Source of the DNA: Pseudoalteromonas atlantica
Lineage (GTDB): Bacteria; Pseudomonadota; Gammaproteobacteria; Enterobacterales; Alteromonadaceae
Length of the DNA: 64,000 nt
Direction: 5' to 3'
NCBI GenBank assembly: GCA_007988745.1
Contig: BJUT01000002.1
Coordinates: forward strand, 62,001-126,000
Within the stretch, counting starts at the first letter, position 1; each line of letters begins with the position of its first letter. Positions 54,085 through 64,000 of this stretch are shown one piece after another. The translations under genes were made by a program, and so were the position numbers. The notes below the pieces were generated by a model. That model made no database searches. It saw nothing but the letters and a program-made list of their open reading frames with translations, and was not told the DNA's origin.

Positions 54085-54923
54085 TGAATAGAGCAAAGCA
54101 AAAGCGTGGCTTTACCTTAGTTGAGCTATTACTTGTGATGGTAATTATTGGCATTTTAGCCGTAGCGTCATTTTCGTTTATTAGCGCCGGATTTAATATT
54201 TACAGCCAAGGTGTGAAACGCCAAGAAGCGGTAGCGCAAAGTTGCTTTGTTTTAACCCGATTAAGTAAAGAGCTTCGCCATGCAACCCCTAACTCACTGC
54301 GCTTAAATTGCGATAACGCTAGCAATGGAGCATGTAGCACGCAGCAATGTTTAGAATTTACGCCGTTTTTATCTGCCACTCACTATACCGATTACTTACC
54401 CACTAGTGCCCCTTTTGAGGTTACCGCCGTGAATTTTGCGCTTAATAATTTAACTGAGCCACAAATAAACGATTGGGCAAGTATTTATCCATTAAATAGC
54501 AGCGATATATACGATGAAAGTCAAAACAAGCGCCTACAAGTTAGTGGCTACAGCGCCGTTACAAGTGAGCTAGATACATGGCAATTTAGCAAAGCATTTG
54601 CTCAAGAGTCACCGAGTAAGCGCCTTTATTTATTAGATCAGCCCGTTAGCTTTTGTGTAGAAGGTAATTCACTGTATCGCTATAGCAACTACGGCTTTAC
54701 TACAAACCAATTAAACGCCGCCAGCTTACAGGTTAGCTCGGGCGTTAAACGCGATTTAATGAGTAATTATATTGCCAATAACTTAACGAGCAGAGCCTTT
54801 TTTACGTTAAGTGAGATTTCGCTACAGCGCAGCGCAGTTGTTAATGTGTTTGCGCAAATGGGGTTTAACGACACCGAACAAATAAGTATTAGCCATGAGG
54901 TGCATGTGCCTAATGTCCCCTAA
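54084..54923 (+). CDS. mshO: MSHA pilin-like protein MshO
   Basis: The 279-aa prepilin has RG-FTLVELLLVMVIIGILAVASFSFI near the start. It is long for a pilin, as expected for a PilW/GspJ-type minor pilin that would sit in the tip complex. LTRLSKELRHATPNSLRL is the characteristic post-helix segment. It overlaps mshP. Confidence 0.88.
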   Translation: MNRAKQKRGFTLVELLLVMVIIGILAVASFSFISAGFNIYSQGVKRQEAVAQSCFVLTRLSKELRHATPNSLRLNCDNASNGACSTQQCLEFTPFLSATHYTDYLPTSAPFEVTAVNFALNNLTEPQINDWASIYPLNSSDIYDESQNKRLQVSGYSAVTSELDTWQFSKAFAQESPSKRLYLLDQPVSFCVEGNSLYRYSNYGFTTNQLNAASLQVSSGVKRDLMSNYIANNLTSRAFFTLSEISLQRSAVVNVFAQMGFNDTEQISISHEVHVPNVP

Positions 54924-55398
54924 TATAAAAAACATCAGTTTTGCTAAAAAGCAGCAAGGTAATTTGCTCATAATTACGTTGGTGATCATTGTCACTTTGC
55001 TGGCACTAGGGCTGGCGCTTTCTAAAGTGTTATCGGGTGCGGCGCAGCAAAATACCATTGAGTATTACGGCGCGCGCGCTTACATGGCAGCCCAAAGCGG
55101 ATTAGAAACCGGCTTAAGCGAAATTTTTGCACTAAATAGCACTGCGCAAACATGCAGTGCAGTAACCACCAGTAGGAATTTTAGCACCCTCTATCTAGCC
55201 AATTGTGAAGTTGAACTGAGCTGTAGTGAATACATAGCTTTACCCGATAGCAGCACCCGCTCTGGCACCGTTAATATTTACTACTTACAAAGCTCTGCAA
55301 TGTGCACCGCCAATGATTGTGCTGCCGGTGAAGCATGTCAAAAGGAATATTGGCAAACCCAACGTACTCTAAGTGTGGAGGCTAAAACATTACCATGA
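54913..55398 (+). CDS. mshP: MSHA biogenesis protein MshP (PilX-like)
   Basis: The 161-aa protein has a positively charged N-terminus then QQGNLLIITLVIIVTLLALGLAL, the PilX/MshP type helix, followed by YYGARAYMAAQSGLETGLSEIF. It lacks the classical FTLxE motif, as usual for PilX-type minor pilins. Upstream in-frame Mets at 54904 and 54895 are possible starts; the chosen one gives the shortest basic leader. The stop overlaps mshQ. Confidence 0.84.
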   Translation: MSPNIKNISFAKKQQGNLLIITLVIIVTLLALGLALSKVLSGAAQQNTIEYYGARAYMAAQSGLETGLSEIFALNSTAQTCSAVTTSRNFSTLYLANCEVELSCSEYIALPDSSTRSGTVNIYYLQSSAMCTANDCAAGEACQKEYWQTQRTLSVEAKTLP

Positions 55399-58300
55399 GC
55401 AAATATACCCTCTGTATTTTATGTTTAATAAGTTTGCTACTAAGCCGATGCGCTATGGCTGTACCGCCTAAAATTGAAGGGCGATTTATAGAGCTACAAG
55501 ACACGTACACTTCACCCATATGGACAAAAATAAATTTTCAGCAGCAATACATAACCCCTCCTGCGGTATTTATGTTGTCCACTAATCAAGGCGGTAACCC
55601 CGCTATAGTGAGAATACGCAATGTAACAACCACAGGGTTTGAAGCATTGCCACTTGAGCCATCAGGAGAAGATGGCGAGCATATAACCATGGGCGCGCAC
55701 TATTTAGCGGTAGAATATGGAGTGCATGAATTTCCTGATGGGACCATTATGGAAGTGGGGAACACCGACTTACGCCTTGAGCTACAATACGGTGATAAGT
55801 CGGGGTTTGCACCTATCACACCTAAAGGTTACAAATCACTGACTTTTAATAAACCGTTTGCGGTAAGGCCTAACTTTTTTCATTCGTTACAAACACTAAA
55901 TAGTTTAGATAGTAACCCGCCGTCTCAAGCGCTTGTGCCTTTTTTAACCATTGCAGTGCAAAGTGGTTCCTTATCTACAAGCGGGGTAAATATAGCGTTA
56001 GAGGCCTCAGAAACCGCATTAGGTGTTATTCAAACTGAAACGGTGGCCTACATGGCTGTAGAGCCTGGCAGTAATCGCACCTTTACCGATGACAATGGGG
56101 TAGAAGTGTCCTGGGAGACCTTTTTTACAGGGTTCGAAGTTGATGGTTGGAATGATGGATGTAACTACTTTAATTTTAACAATAACTTTAGTGAAGCACC
56201 GCTGGTGGTGGCAAGTAAAAATTCCCGACTTGAAGAAGACGGTGGGTGGCTGCGCAGCTGTAATTTAAGAGCGGATCGGTTAGGGCTGGTGGTTGATGAA
56301 GACCGTGATGGCGACAGAGAGCGTAACCACGTAAAAGAAGAAGCCTCTATATTGGCCATGACCAGTACGTTTGTATTTAATGGTGATATTTTAGATTGCG
56401 ATACTTTATTTCCTGGCGCTATTTCTACCTACAATGATGGACAAGTGCAGCTTGTTCAAGGTGTGGAAATAACCGATAGCAATGCACAATTTATCACCAC
56501 TACTAATTTAATATCAACGGCACTCACCAACCCGCCTTTGTGTAATGGCCAAGGCTGTGTGGCAACTGGGTATAACTCCCTTGAGCCAAATCAAGCTGCG
56601 CAAGTACCCACGGTCACAAACGATGGAAGCTCTACCGGTGAAGTGCCTGTATCGTTAGCTGGCGATTATTTTTATGACGAACTAGCACTTAACTTATTGG
56701 AAGATGAGTATAAGGTAACAGCGCCCACCCGTATCTTTTTAAAAGATACATCGTCGCTAATTTCTAGCGCATTTTTGAACATAGGCAAAACGAATATTGT
56801 GGTTGAGGAAGGGGCGTATTTAGCTATATATGTCGATGGCGATGTTGCCATTGCGGCCGATGCAAATATTGCTGCATACATTGTCGCAACGGGGGAAGTA
56901 AGAATTGCCCAAAATGTCACATACCAGGGCTCTATAACCGCTGCAACACAAGTAATAACCGAGGGCAGCTCTACGTTTGATGCGTTAACAGTGCCAGAGA
57001 GTATTCCTGGATTTTGCGGTATTTTTACGCCGGTTTTGCTTGATCACTACCGCATATCATTAAGTGATAACCAAGGCTTAACCTGTCAAGCAAAAGAAAT
57101 GACATTAACCGCCTGTGCAAACGATGCATGTGATTTACTGTACGATGAGCCCTCCGCACTTGACCTGTCTCCAGATAACAGTGGCCAACAAAGCTGGGTA
57201 AGCGGTGAAAATATTACCTTTACAGGCTCTGCCACAGTAGCGCTTGCAAAGCGTACCACAGGCACCGTTACACTTGGCTATAATACCGCCGACCCATCTG
57301 CACCGCTGCGTTGTTATATTAATGGTAATAACGTAGGGCTGGGCGGGTGCAAAGTGGTTTTTTCTGATGCAGGGTTTATTTTTAATAACGACACAGCCAA
57401 TACAGCGAGTATCCCCACTCAATTATCTGGTAAACCCTCTAGCGAGGGTTTTAATGCCGCCGAGCTATCCATTCAAGCGGTTAAAACAAATACTACAACA
57501 GGCGTATGCGAAGCCGCATTCCCTGCAGGTGGTCAAGTTGATTTAGATTTAGCTTATAGCTGCAGTGCCGGCGCTACGTGTTCAGATCCAATACAACTTA
57601 GTAATAATGCGAATACGTATAGCGTGCAGCAAGCATATCAAACTTTTTCGCTCACCTTTGATCAAGACTCAAAAGCCCCTATTGCTATTAACTACCCTGA
57701 TGCCGCTAAATTAAGTTTAAATGCACGGGCAACAATTGTATTAGACCCAGTAACTAATTTATCAGTAAGCTTAACCGGCAGTTCTAACGAATATGTAGTT
57801 AAGCCCTTTGGGTTAGCGATGCAAGTTGCAAGTGACGGCTATGCCCAAACAGCAAACGATAGTTTATTTAGATTAACGGGTGAGTCATTTGATTTAAAAA
57901 TGAATGCAGTACAGTGGCGTGCAGGGCAAGACAATAACAACGATGGGATACCTGATAACTATAGCGCTATTCATAGCAACCCCGTTGCCAAACACTTCAT
58001 TAGCGAGTCTCCTTTAGTAACACATAGCTTAGTATTACCCAGCTCTGGTAATGAGGGGCAAATTGAAGCGCTAAGTACCCTTGCCTTTACTGATACGGGA
58101 AACTTGAGTGAATCCATATCGCAGTACGCTTATGACCAAGTGGGTATTATAAACGTATTTGCGGGTTTACAAGATGGCGATTATTTTGGTGTGGGCGATG
58201 TAAAAGGGCAGCTAAACAACGTAGGGCGGTTTGCTCCATCGCACTATCAAGTATTAGGTGTTCAAGCTGCTGCGCAATGTACACAGTTAGGCAGTAATTT

Positions 58301-59135
58301 AACCTATTTAGATCAGCCCTTTGAGCTTGGTTTTACGGTACAAGCGCTTAATCATAACAACCAGCTAATGGCTAATTACAAACAAGGCTTTGAAAAAGCC
58401 CAAGTACAAATAAATGCCGAAAACAATCAAGCTGGTAATTATGTACCAGCAACAACGCTAACCAGCAGGTTAGCCAATATAAGCAGCAATAGTTGGAACA
58501 CCCTAGCCGATGGACAGTGGCAAATGAGCGACAGCACTGCCATGTTAACGCGCTTGGCTATAAATAACCCCGACGGCCCATTTACTATGGTTAATCTTAT
58601 GGCCACCGTCACTAATACAGAAGGCGCTACGTTAATTGATGCCAACGATGAGCCGAGTACGCAAGCAAGCTGCAGCACTGATTGCAATAGTGTGCGTTTA
58701 AACGATGTGCCAATAGACTTTCGTTTTGGACGCTTAGTGCTAGGCAGCAATGCCGGCTCAGATTTAGACTCATTACGTGTGCCTATGCAGGCTCAGTACT
58801 TTAATGGAACAGGCTTTGTATTAAATACCGAAGATAACTGCAGTGTATTTGAGCATCCGCAGTTATCCCAAATATCGCCTTCAACGCCAATATTAAGCTA
58901 TGAGTATGGTGCAGGTGCAGCGGGTTCATTAGAGGCAGGCAGCTACCCTACAAACAATGCTATTTATGCAATACCAAATGGCAGTGGTACATTTACATTA
59001 GAATACGAAACAGAAAATTGGTTAAAGTGGGATTGGCTTGGTGATAATTCACAGCAAGATCCCCATGCTATTTTGCAATTTGGTCGCTTTAGAGGAAATG
59101 ATCGGGTTATTTACTGGCGTGAAACAAGAGAATAG
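55395..59135 (+). CDS. mshQ: MshQ, large exported MSHA-locus protein
   Basis: The 1246-aa protein has a signal peptide (about 1-22). Residues about 30-110 have an H-type-lectin-like pattern (FEALPLEPSGEDGEH and MGAHYLAVEYGVHEFPDG), echoed at 214-310 (VAYMAVEPGSNRTF). An acidic DEDRDGDRERNH stretch lies near 300. A beta-helix-like segment (about 475-530: AIYVDGDVAIAADANIAAY) precedes the large C-terminal MshQ domain, which holds an EF-hand-like Ca motif DNNNDGIPDNY (near 845). It is the last msh gene and may be a tip or adhesive component, by analogy to PilY1; no function is established here. Confidence 0.86.
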   Translation: MSKYTLCILCLISLLLSRCAMAVPPKIEGRFIELQDTYTSPIWTKINFQQQYITPPAVFMLSTNQGGNPAIVRIRNVTTTGFEALPLEPSGEDGEHITMGAHYLAVEYGVHEFPDGTIMEVGNTDLRLELQYGDKSGFAPITPKGYKSLTFNKPFAVRPNFFHSLQTLNSLDSNPPSQALVPFLTIAVQSGSLSTSGVNIALEASETALGVIQTETVAYMAVEPGSNRTFTDDNGVEVSWETFFTGFEVDGWNDGCNYFNFNNNFSEAPLVVASKNSRLEEDGGWLRSCNLRADRLGLVVDEDRDGDRERNHVKEEASILAMTSTFVFNGDILDCDTLFPGAISTYNDGQVQLVQGVEITDSNAQFITTTNLISTALTNPPLCNGQGCVATGYNSLEPNQAAQVPTVTNDGSSTGEVPVSLAGDYFYDELALNLLEDEYKVTAPTRIFLKDTSSLISSAFLNIGKTNIVVEEGAYLAIYVDGDVAIAADANIAAYIVATGEVRIAQNVTYQGSITAATQVITEGSSTFDALTVPESIPGFCGIFTPVLLDHYRISLSDNQGLTCQAKEMTLTACANDACDLLYDEPSALDLSPDNSGQQSWVSGENITFTGSATVALAKRTTGTVTLGYNTADPSAPLRCYINGNNVGLGGCKVVFSDAGFIFNNDTANTASIPTQLSGKPSSEGFNAAELSIQAVKTNTTTGVCEAAFPAGGQVDLDLAYSCSAGATCSDPIQLSNNANTYSVQQAYQTFSLTFDQDSKAPIAINYPDAAKLSLNARATIVLDPVTNLSVSLTGSSNEYVVKPFGLAMQVASDGYAQTANDSLFRLTGESFDLKMNAVQWRAGQDNNNDGIPDNYSAIHSNPVAKHFISESPLVTHSLVLPSSGNEGQIEALSTLAFTDTGNLSESISQYAYDQVGIINVFAGLQDGDYFGVGDVKGQLNNVGRFAPSHYQVLGVQAAAQCTQLGSNLTYLDQPFELGFTVQALNHNNQLMANYKQGFEKAQVQINAENNQAGNYVPATTLTSRLANISSNSWNTLADGQWQMSDSTAMLTRLAINNPDGPFTMVNLMATVTNTEGATLIDANDEPSTQASCSTDCNSVRLNDVPIDFRFGRLVLGSNAGSDLDSLRVPMQAQYFNGTGFVLNTEDNCSVFEHPQLSQISPSTPILSYEYGAGAAGSLEAGSYPTNNAIYAIPNGSGTFTLEYETENWLKWDWLGDNSQQDPHAILQFGRFRGNDRVIYWRETRE

Positions 59136-59311
59136 TTGTAAACTAAGATAATAATTGAACAAAGCTTGTGTTTTGTGCTTCAAGTACATAGCATAAGGCA
59201 TTGGGTGTATTGATTTTTGATGGTTGAAAAATGTTCAGCTTTCAAAAGTGAGTACACTCTAATAAACAATAATAACGACCAAATAATTGCCGCTTTTTGG
59301 GACTGGAATAT

Positions 59312-61351
59312 ATGCGAATTGCTCCTTTATCTCTGTTAATTTCCGCTAGTTTGTTAGCTAGTAGTGCATTTGCACAAGACACAGCAACAGTAACCGGAAT
59401 TGAATCAGAGATTAGTATTAAACAAACAGAATACGATAACTCGACACAAATACTTGAAAAACACTTAAAAGAAGAAAGTCAGTTACAAAACCAACTTGAA
59501 CTACTTCGTTCTCGCTCTACAGAGCTTGATAAAGAGAAAAACCAAGCACTTGATGCGATGAACGAAATGTATCGCCGCTTAATTGACGATCCTACGCTTG
59601 ATATTAGTGCTGCCCAATCGCGCTATCAAAAAGCCGTGGTTGATCATAAGCAAAATAAAGACGACATCTCAATGCAGTTGGCGGCAATTGCATCTCATCG
59701 TAAAGATATAGAGCAAATTCGTGTTGCAAAACATACGCTTTTAAACACCTTAGAAAGCTTAAAAGAGCAATTAACTACAGCCCGAGTAGAGCGTTTACGT
59801 AATGAGTTTACCCGCGAAGGTACACTTGAAGTAAACCACACAATTAACTGTAAGCGTACCGAAACGCTCGCAGCTTGTGAGCAACGCGGCCAGCAAATGG
59901 GTTTACAAAAAGCCACTAAGCGCTTTGTTGATCAAATATTTGCTAATTTAACAGAAGAGCGAATTGTTGAACCAAAACGCAACATGGCAGGCGCACAAGT
60001 ACAAATTTTAAGTAGCCATGTAGTTAACAGTGCATTTAGTGGACAAGGCAATTACAACGTTAACTTAAGCGTAACCATGCGCGGCGAAGTAAACAGCAGC
60101 CGCCTATGTAACTTATTAAACGTAGATAACCGTTATTGTTCTGAATATGGCTCGCCACTCGCGACAGCGTATCAGCCTGGTTACGGTACAACCTACTCTG
60201 ATAGTCAGTTAACATTCAGCAACGCCGCGGATAATACCGACACTGTGTCTGTATCGCGAATGAACAATCAGCCAGTGCGCGATTATTCAGTGAAAGCTGC
60301 ACCTACAAAAAAAAACTATCCATCAATTATAAATAAAGAGAAAAATCAGCAAGTTGAGCTGACTTTACGTTCAAATGTTTACGATGATGAAGTGTTTATT
60401 GATGGGGTGAGCTTTGGCTCTACGCGTTTAGTTACGCGTTTACCGCGTGGTGTGCATAACGTAGAAATACGTAAATTAGGTTATAAGCCTTACAAAGTGA
60501 GAGTTGATTTAACTAAAGCACAGACTATTCATGCTAACTTAGTAAAAAAGTCTGAGTCGATTGCTGCACCGGCTTACACTCGCGAGCAACCAAAACCTGT
60601 AAGTCGTACAGCAAGCACTAATCGCTCTGCTGATGTACAAAATAATGTTGTAGTTGTGCCCGCCGGTAAATTTAAGATGGGCGATATTAACGGCAATGGT
60701 TTAGCAAATGAACGCCCGGTTATTGAAAAAGTGATAGCCAGCTCATTTGCTATGCAAACCAAAGAGGTTACCGTAGGTGCCTATGAAGCGTTTGTAGCAA
60801 GTACTGGGTATAAAACACAAGCAGAGCAAAGCAAAGGGTGTGCTTATTATTTAAATGGCGAACCCGTATGGGAAGCTAATTTAAACTGGCGTAACCCAGG
60901 TTTTGAGCAAAGCAGCGATTTTCCTGCTGTGTGTTTAACATTTAACGACGCGAAAGCGTACGCCGAATGGCTCTCTGGCGAAACCGGCCAGCAGTACCGT
61001 TTACCTAATGAAGTTGAATGGGAATACGCCGCTCGCGCAGGTACAGAAACAGAATACCCTTGGGGTAACGAAATAGGTAAAAATTTAGCTAACTGTGGTT
61101 GGTGTGGTAGCGAATGGTCAAACAAACGTGCAGCACCGGTGGGTTCTTTTTCTCCTAACGCATTTGGATTATACGACACCGTAGGCAATGTGTGGGAATG
61201 GACAGCTAAAGAGTCGGGCGAATCTGATGTTGCAGTAAGAGGCGGGGCGTGGAACTTTGCACCAAGCCTTGCACGTGCTTCAACACGATTAATTTTAGCG
61301 CCAGATTTTAGATCTAACTACATTGGCTTTCGCTTAGTCCGCGAACGATAG
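59312..61351 (+). CDS. Exported coiled-coil, PEGA and SUMF1 (formylglycine-generating-enzyme-like) protein
   Basis: The 679-aa protein has a signal peptide (1-21, ASSAFA-QD) and a long coiled coil (about 28-160). A middle domain has two cysteine-containing segments (NHTINCKRTETLAACEQRG). A PEGA domain (about 347-415: VFIDGVSFGSTRLVTRLPRGVHNVEIRK) and a SUMF1 domain (about 445-679: VVVPAGKFKMGDINGNG, RLPNEVEWEYAARAGTE, GLYDTVGNVWEWT, RGGAWNF, FRLVRER) follow. The catalytic Cys pair of true formylglycine-generating enzymes, expected after RGGxW, is absent (NFAPSLARAS), so a structural or binding role is likely. It has its own terminator before mreB. Confidence 0.88.
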   Translation: MRIAPLSLLISASLLASSAFAQDTATVTGIESEISIKQTEYDNSTQILEKHLKEESQLQNQLELLRSRSTELDKEKNQALDAMNEMYRRLIDDPTLDISAAQSRYQKAVVDHKQNKDDISMQLAAIASHRKDIEQIRVAKHTLLNTLESLKEQLTTARVERLRNEFTREGTLEVNHTINCKRTETLAACEQRGQQMGLQKATKRFVDQIFANLTEERIVEPKRNMAGAQVQILSSHVVNSAFSGQGNYNVNLSVTMRGEVNSSRLCNLLNVDNRYCSEYGSPLATAYQPGYGTTYSDSQLTFSNAADNTDTVSVSRMNNQPVRDYSVKAAPTKKNYPSIINKEKNQQVELTLRSNVYDDEVFIDGVSFGSTRLVTRLPRGVHNVEIRKLGYKPYKVRVDLTKAQTIHANLVKKSESIAAPAYTREQPKPVSRTASTNRSADVQNNVVVVPAGKFKMGDINGNGLANERPVIEKVIASSFAMQTKEVTVGAYEAFVASTGYKTQAEQSKGCAYYLNGEPVWEANLNWRNPGFEQSSDFPAVCLTFNDAKAYAEWLSGETGQQYRLPNEVEWEYAARAGTETEYPWGNEIGKNLANCGWCGSEWSNKRAAPVGSFSPNAFGLYDTVGNVWEWTAKESGESDVAVRGGAWNFAPSLARASTRLILAPDFRSNYIGFRLVRER

Positions 61352-61360
61352 CATTTAACC

Positions 61361-61383
61361 AAGGAAGCCTAGCTTCCTTTTTT
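61361..61383 (+). terminator. Rho-independent terminator upstream of mreB
   Basis: An 8-bp stem AAGGAAGC/GCTTCCTT with a CTA loop is followed by Ts, 10 bp after the SUMF1-protein stop. It separates that gene from mreBCD. Confidence 0.85.
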
Positions 61384-61454
61384 CACAAATTAACAAAGGT
61401 AGTTGCGCTTTATATTGCTCATCTAATTAGGCATGTTAAAGTGAGTGCAGCTAA

Positions 61455-62530
<1,076 letters not shown>

Positions 62531-62531
<1 letters not shown>

Positions 62532-63373
62532 TGAAATTACTGTTTGGACAAACCATCTCTTTGCAACTGCGACTTTTTGTCGCAGTGCTTTTGAGCATAG
62601 TGCTCATTGCGGGCGATAAGTTTACACAAGGCGGCACGGTTATACGTACAAGCCTTAATACACTTGTCAGCCCATTAATTTACGTTGCCAACCTACCTTA
62701 CGAAATATTTAGCTTAGGTGCTAAAAGCCTGCATACCCGCGATCAGTTACTGAGTGAAAACGAAGCGCTGAAAAAAAAGCAAATGCTACAAAGCGAGCAA
62801 TTGCAGCAATACCAATTTTTAGCCCGCGAAAACCAAAAGCTACGCGCTTTACTTGGCTCATCGGCTAAGCAATCTAATCGTAAAAAAATAGCCCAAGTAC
62901 TTTCTGTACATTCAAACCCTTATAGTCATCAAGTGGTTATTAACCGCGGTACCACCGACGGCCTAAGCGAAGGCCAAGCGGTAATTGATGAAATGGGGGT
63001 TGTTGGCCAATTAACAAAAGTAGGCTCTACCACATCGCGCGTGCTACTAATGACCGACACAACTCATGCTACGCCGGTACGTATACTACGAAACGACGTA
63101 CGCACGGTAGTCGAAGGCATAGGTAAAATTAACGTTGTTAAGCTTTCGCATGTACCTCATAGCCTTGATGTTCGCATTGGTGATGTACTCGTGACCTCGG
63201 GGCTTGGCGGTACGTTTCCTGAAGGTTACCCGGTGGCTGTTGTCACCGAAATAAACCGCGATGAAGGGCGCCCATTTGCTCAAGTATTTGCAGAGCCTAT
63301 TGCACAGCTAGACCGTATTCGTTTGTTGGTTATTTTATGGCGCAATCAACAGGAGCAAATCAGCGATGATTAA
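62531..63373 (+). CDS. mreC: MreC, rod-shape-determining periplasmic scaffold
   Basis: The 280-aa bitopic protein has a membrane helix (about 12-29), a coiled coil (about 75-110: LLSENEALKKKQMLQSEQLQ) and two beta domains with KIAQVLSVHSNPYSHQVVINRG and DVLVTSGLGGTFPEGYPVAVV. It links MreB to the elongasome (PBP2/RodA). Its end overlaps mreD by 8 bp. Confidence 0.96.
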
Positions 63374-63845
63374 TCGTTATTCATTGTTAATTGCCCTAAG
63401 CATCTTTTTTGCTTTAATTATGGCATTAATGCCACTGCCTTTTTCGTTTGAGCCTTTCAGACCTGATTGGGTATTACTGGTATTAATGTACTGGTCGCTG
63501 GCAGTGCCGCATAGATTAAATATTGGTACCGCGTGGGTTGTTGGCCTACTCATGGACTTAGCCTTAGGCTCGCCATTAGGGGTTAACTCACTCACGTATT
63601 CTATTTGTATATTTGTGACCGCAAGTAACTTTCAAAAAATACGTAACTTTTCGCTTTGGCAGCAAAGCTTATTAGTGGGCTTATTTTTAACCTTGTATCA
63701 CTTAATGCAATTTTGGTTAAATCACTTTTTATTAGGTGTTTATTTTAATCCACAATACCTGTGGCCAGTGGCGACCGGTATGGTCAGCTGGTTTTGGGTC
63801 TTTTTACTTCTTCGCAAATACCGTAGACATTTTAGGATCAGGTAA
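63366..63845 (+). CDS. mreD: MreD, rod-shape membrane protein
   Basis: The 159-aa polytopic protein has five predicted membrane segments and the MreD motif RPDWVLLVLMYWSLAVPHRLNIGTAWVVGLLMDLALGSPLGVNSLTY (residues 34-79, shown in part: GLLMDLALGSPLGVNSLTY). It completes the MreBCD complex. Its stop overlaps the maf start by one base (TAATG). Confidence 0.95.
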   Translation: MINRYSLLIALSIFFALIMALMPLPFSFEPFRPDWVLLVLMYWSLAVPHRLNIGTAWVVGLLMDLALGSPLGVNSLTYSICIFVTASNFQKIRNFSLWQQSLLVGLFLTLYHLMQFWLNHFLLGVYFNPQYLWPVATGMVSWFWVFLLLRKYRRHFRIR

Positions 63846-64000
63846 TGACAACCGCAGTATATTTGGCATCAGCCTCCCCGCGACGTAAAGAGTTGTTGAG
63901 TCAGTTAGGCATTGAGTTTGAACAGTTCAGTGTAGATGCAGATGAAACCCCACTTGCAAACGAGCAGCCTCATGCATTGGTTGAGCGCTTAGCTCGCTTA
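63845..64000 (+). CDS. Maf/YhdE nucleotide pyrophosphatase (5' part only)
   Basis: The first 52 codons are present and the gene runs off the right edge. The N-terminus MTTAVYLASASPRRKELLSQLG contains the Maf signature SASPRRxELL, followed by DADETPLANEQP. Maf proteins hydrolyse non-canonical or modified nucleoside triphosphates (YhdE: dTTP/UTP). Position after mreD matches E. coli yhdE. Confidence 0.92.
   Translation, partial: MTTAVYLASASPRRKELLSQLGIEFEQFSVDADETPLANEQPHALVERLARL

Overview
The window looks like chromosomal DNA of a marine gammaproteobacterium of the Alteromonadales, most likely Pseudoalteromonas. It is AT-rich. It carries housekeeping genes with gammaproteobacterial operon structure (hslVU-ftsN, priA/rpmE, metJ/metBL, mrcA/pilMNOPQ-aroKB-damX-dam, rpe-gph-trpS, uvrA/ssb, mreBCD-maf) and a complete MSHA (mannose-sensitive haemagglutinin) type IV pilus locus next to mreB, as in Vibrio and Shewanella. 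The genus call is inference from gene content; no 16S or other marker is present.

Layout. 0-3.5 kb, minus strand: hslU (partial), hslV, an FtsN-like SPOR protein, priA. 3.7-9.9 kb: rpmE behind a structured leader, a short malic enzyme, metJ facing it, and metB-metL behind a MetJ operator. 10-12.5 kb: mrcA (PBP1A), divergent from pilM. 12.6-21.6 kb: pilMNOPQ, aroK, aroB, damX, dam. 21.5-22 kb: two small minus-strand membrane/exported proteins. 22.4-24.8 kb: rpe, gph, trpS. 24.9-30 kb: uvrA, a YajR-like transporter, ssb. 30.1-39.8 kb: accessory block with a LysR regulator divergent from a four-gene transporter/peroxiredoxin cluster, an orphan hybrid sensor kinase, and an arsH-acr3-arsC arsenic operon. 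39.9-59.1 kb: a CsrD/MshH-like degenerate GGDEF-EAL protein, a frameshifted D-cysteine desulfhydrase/ACC deaminase-like gene, then mshI, I2, J, K, L, M, N, E, G, B, A, C, D, O, P, Q. 59.3-61.4 kb: an exported coiled-coil/PEGA/SUMF1-like protein. 61.5-64 kb: mreB, mreC, mreD and the start of maf.

How it fits together. Two type IV pilus machines are present. pilMNOPQ supplies the alignment complex and secretin of a type IVa pilus. The msh locus encodes its own parallel set (MshI, I2, J, K, L), an ATPase (MshE), a platform protein (MshG) and its pilins. In Vibrio csrD/mshH lies next to ssb and in E. coli next to mreB, so the msh genes and the 9.8-kb block between ssb and csrD here both read as insertions into one ancestral ssb-csrD-mreBCD neighbourhood.

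The least ordinary observations are these. mshI is out of frame at an A9 tract that forms an A-AAA-AAC slippery heptamer in exactly the register needed for a -1 shift. The neighbouring desulfhydrase gene is broken at a C8/G8 tract. The ars operon lacks arsR but has a near-perfect palindrome upstream. A SUMF1-like protein without catalytic cysteines sits between the pilus and cell-shape operons. No CRISPR array, tRNA, rRNA, transposase or prophage was seen.
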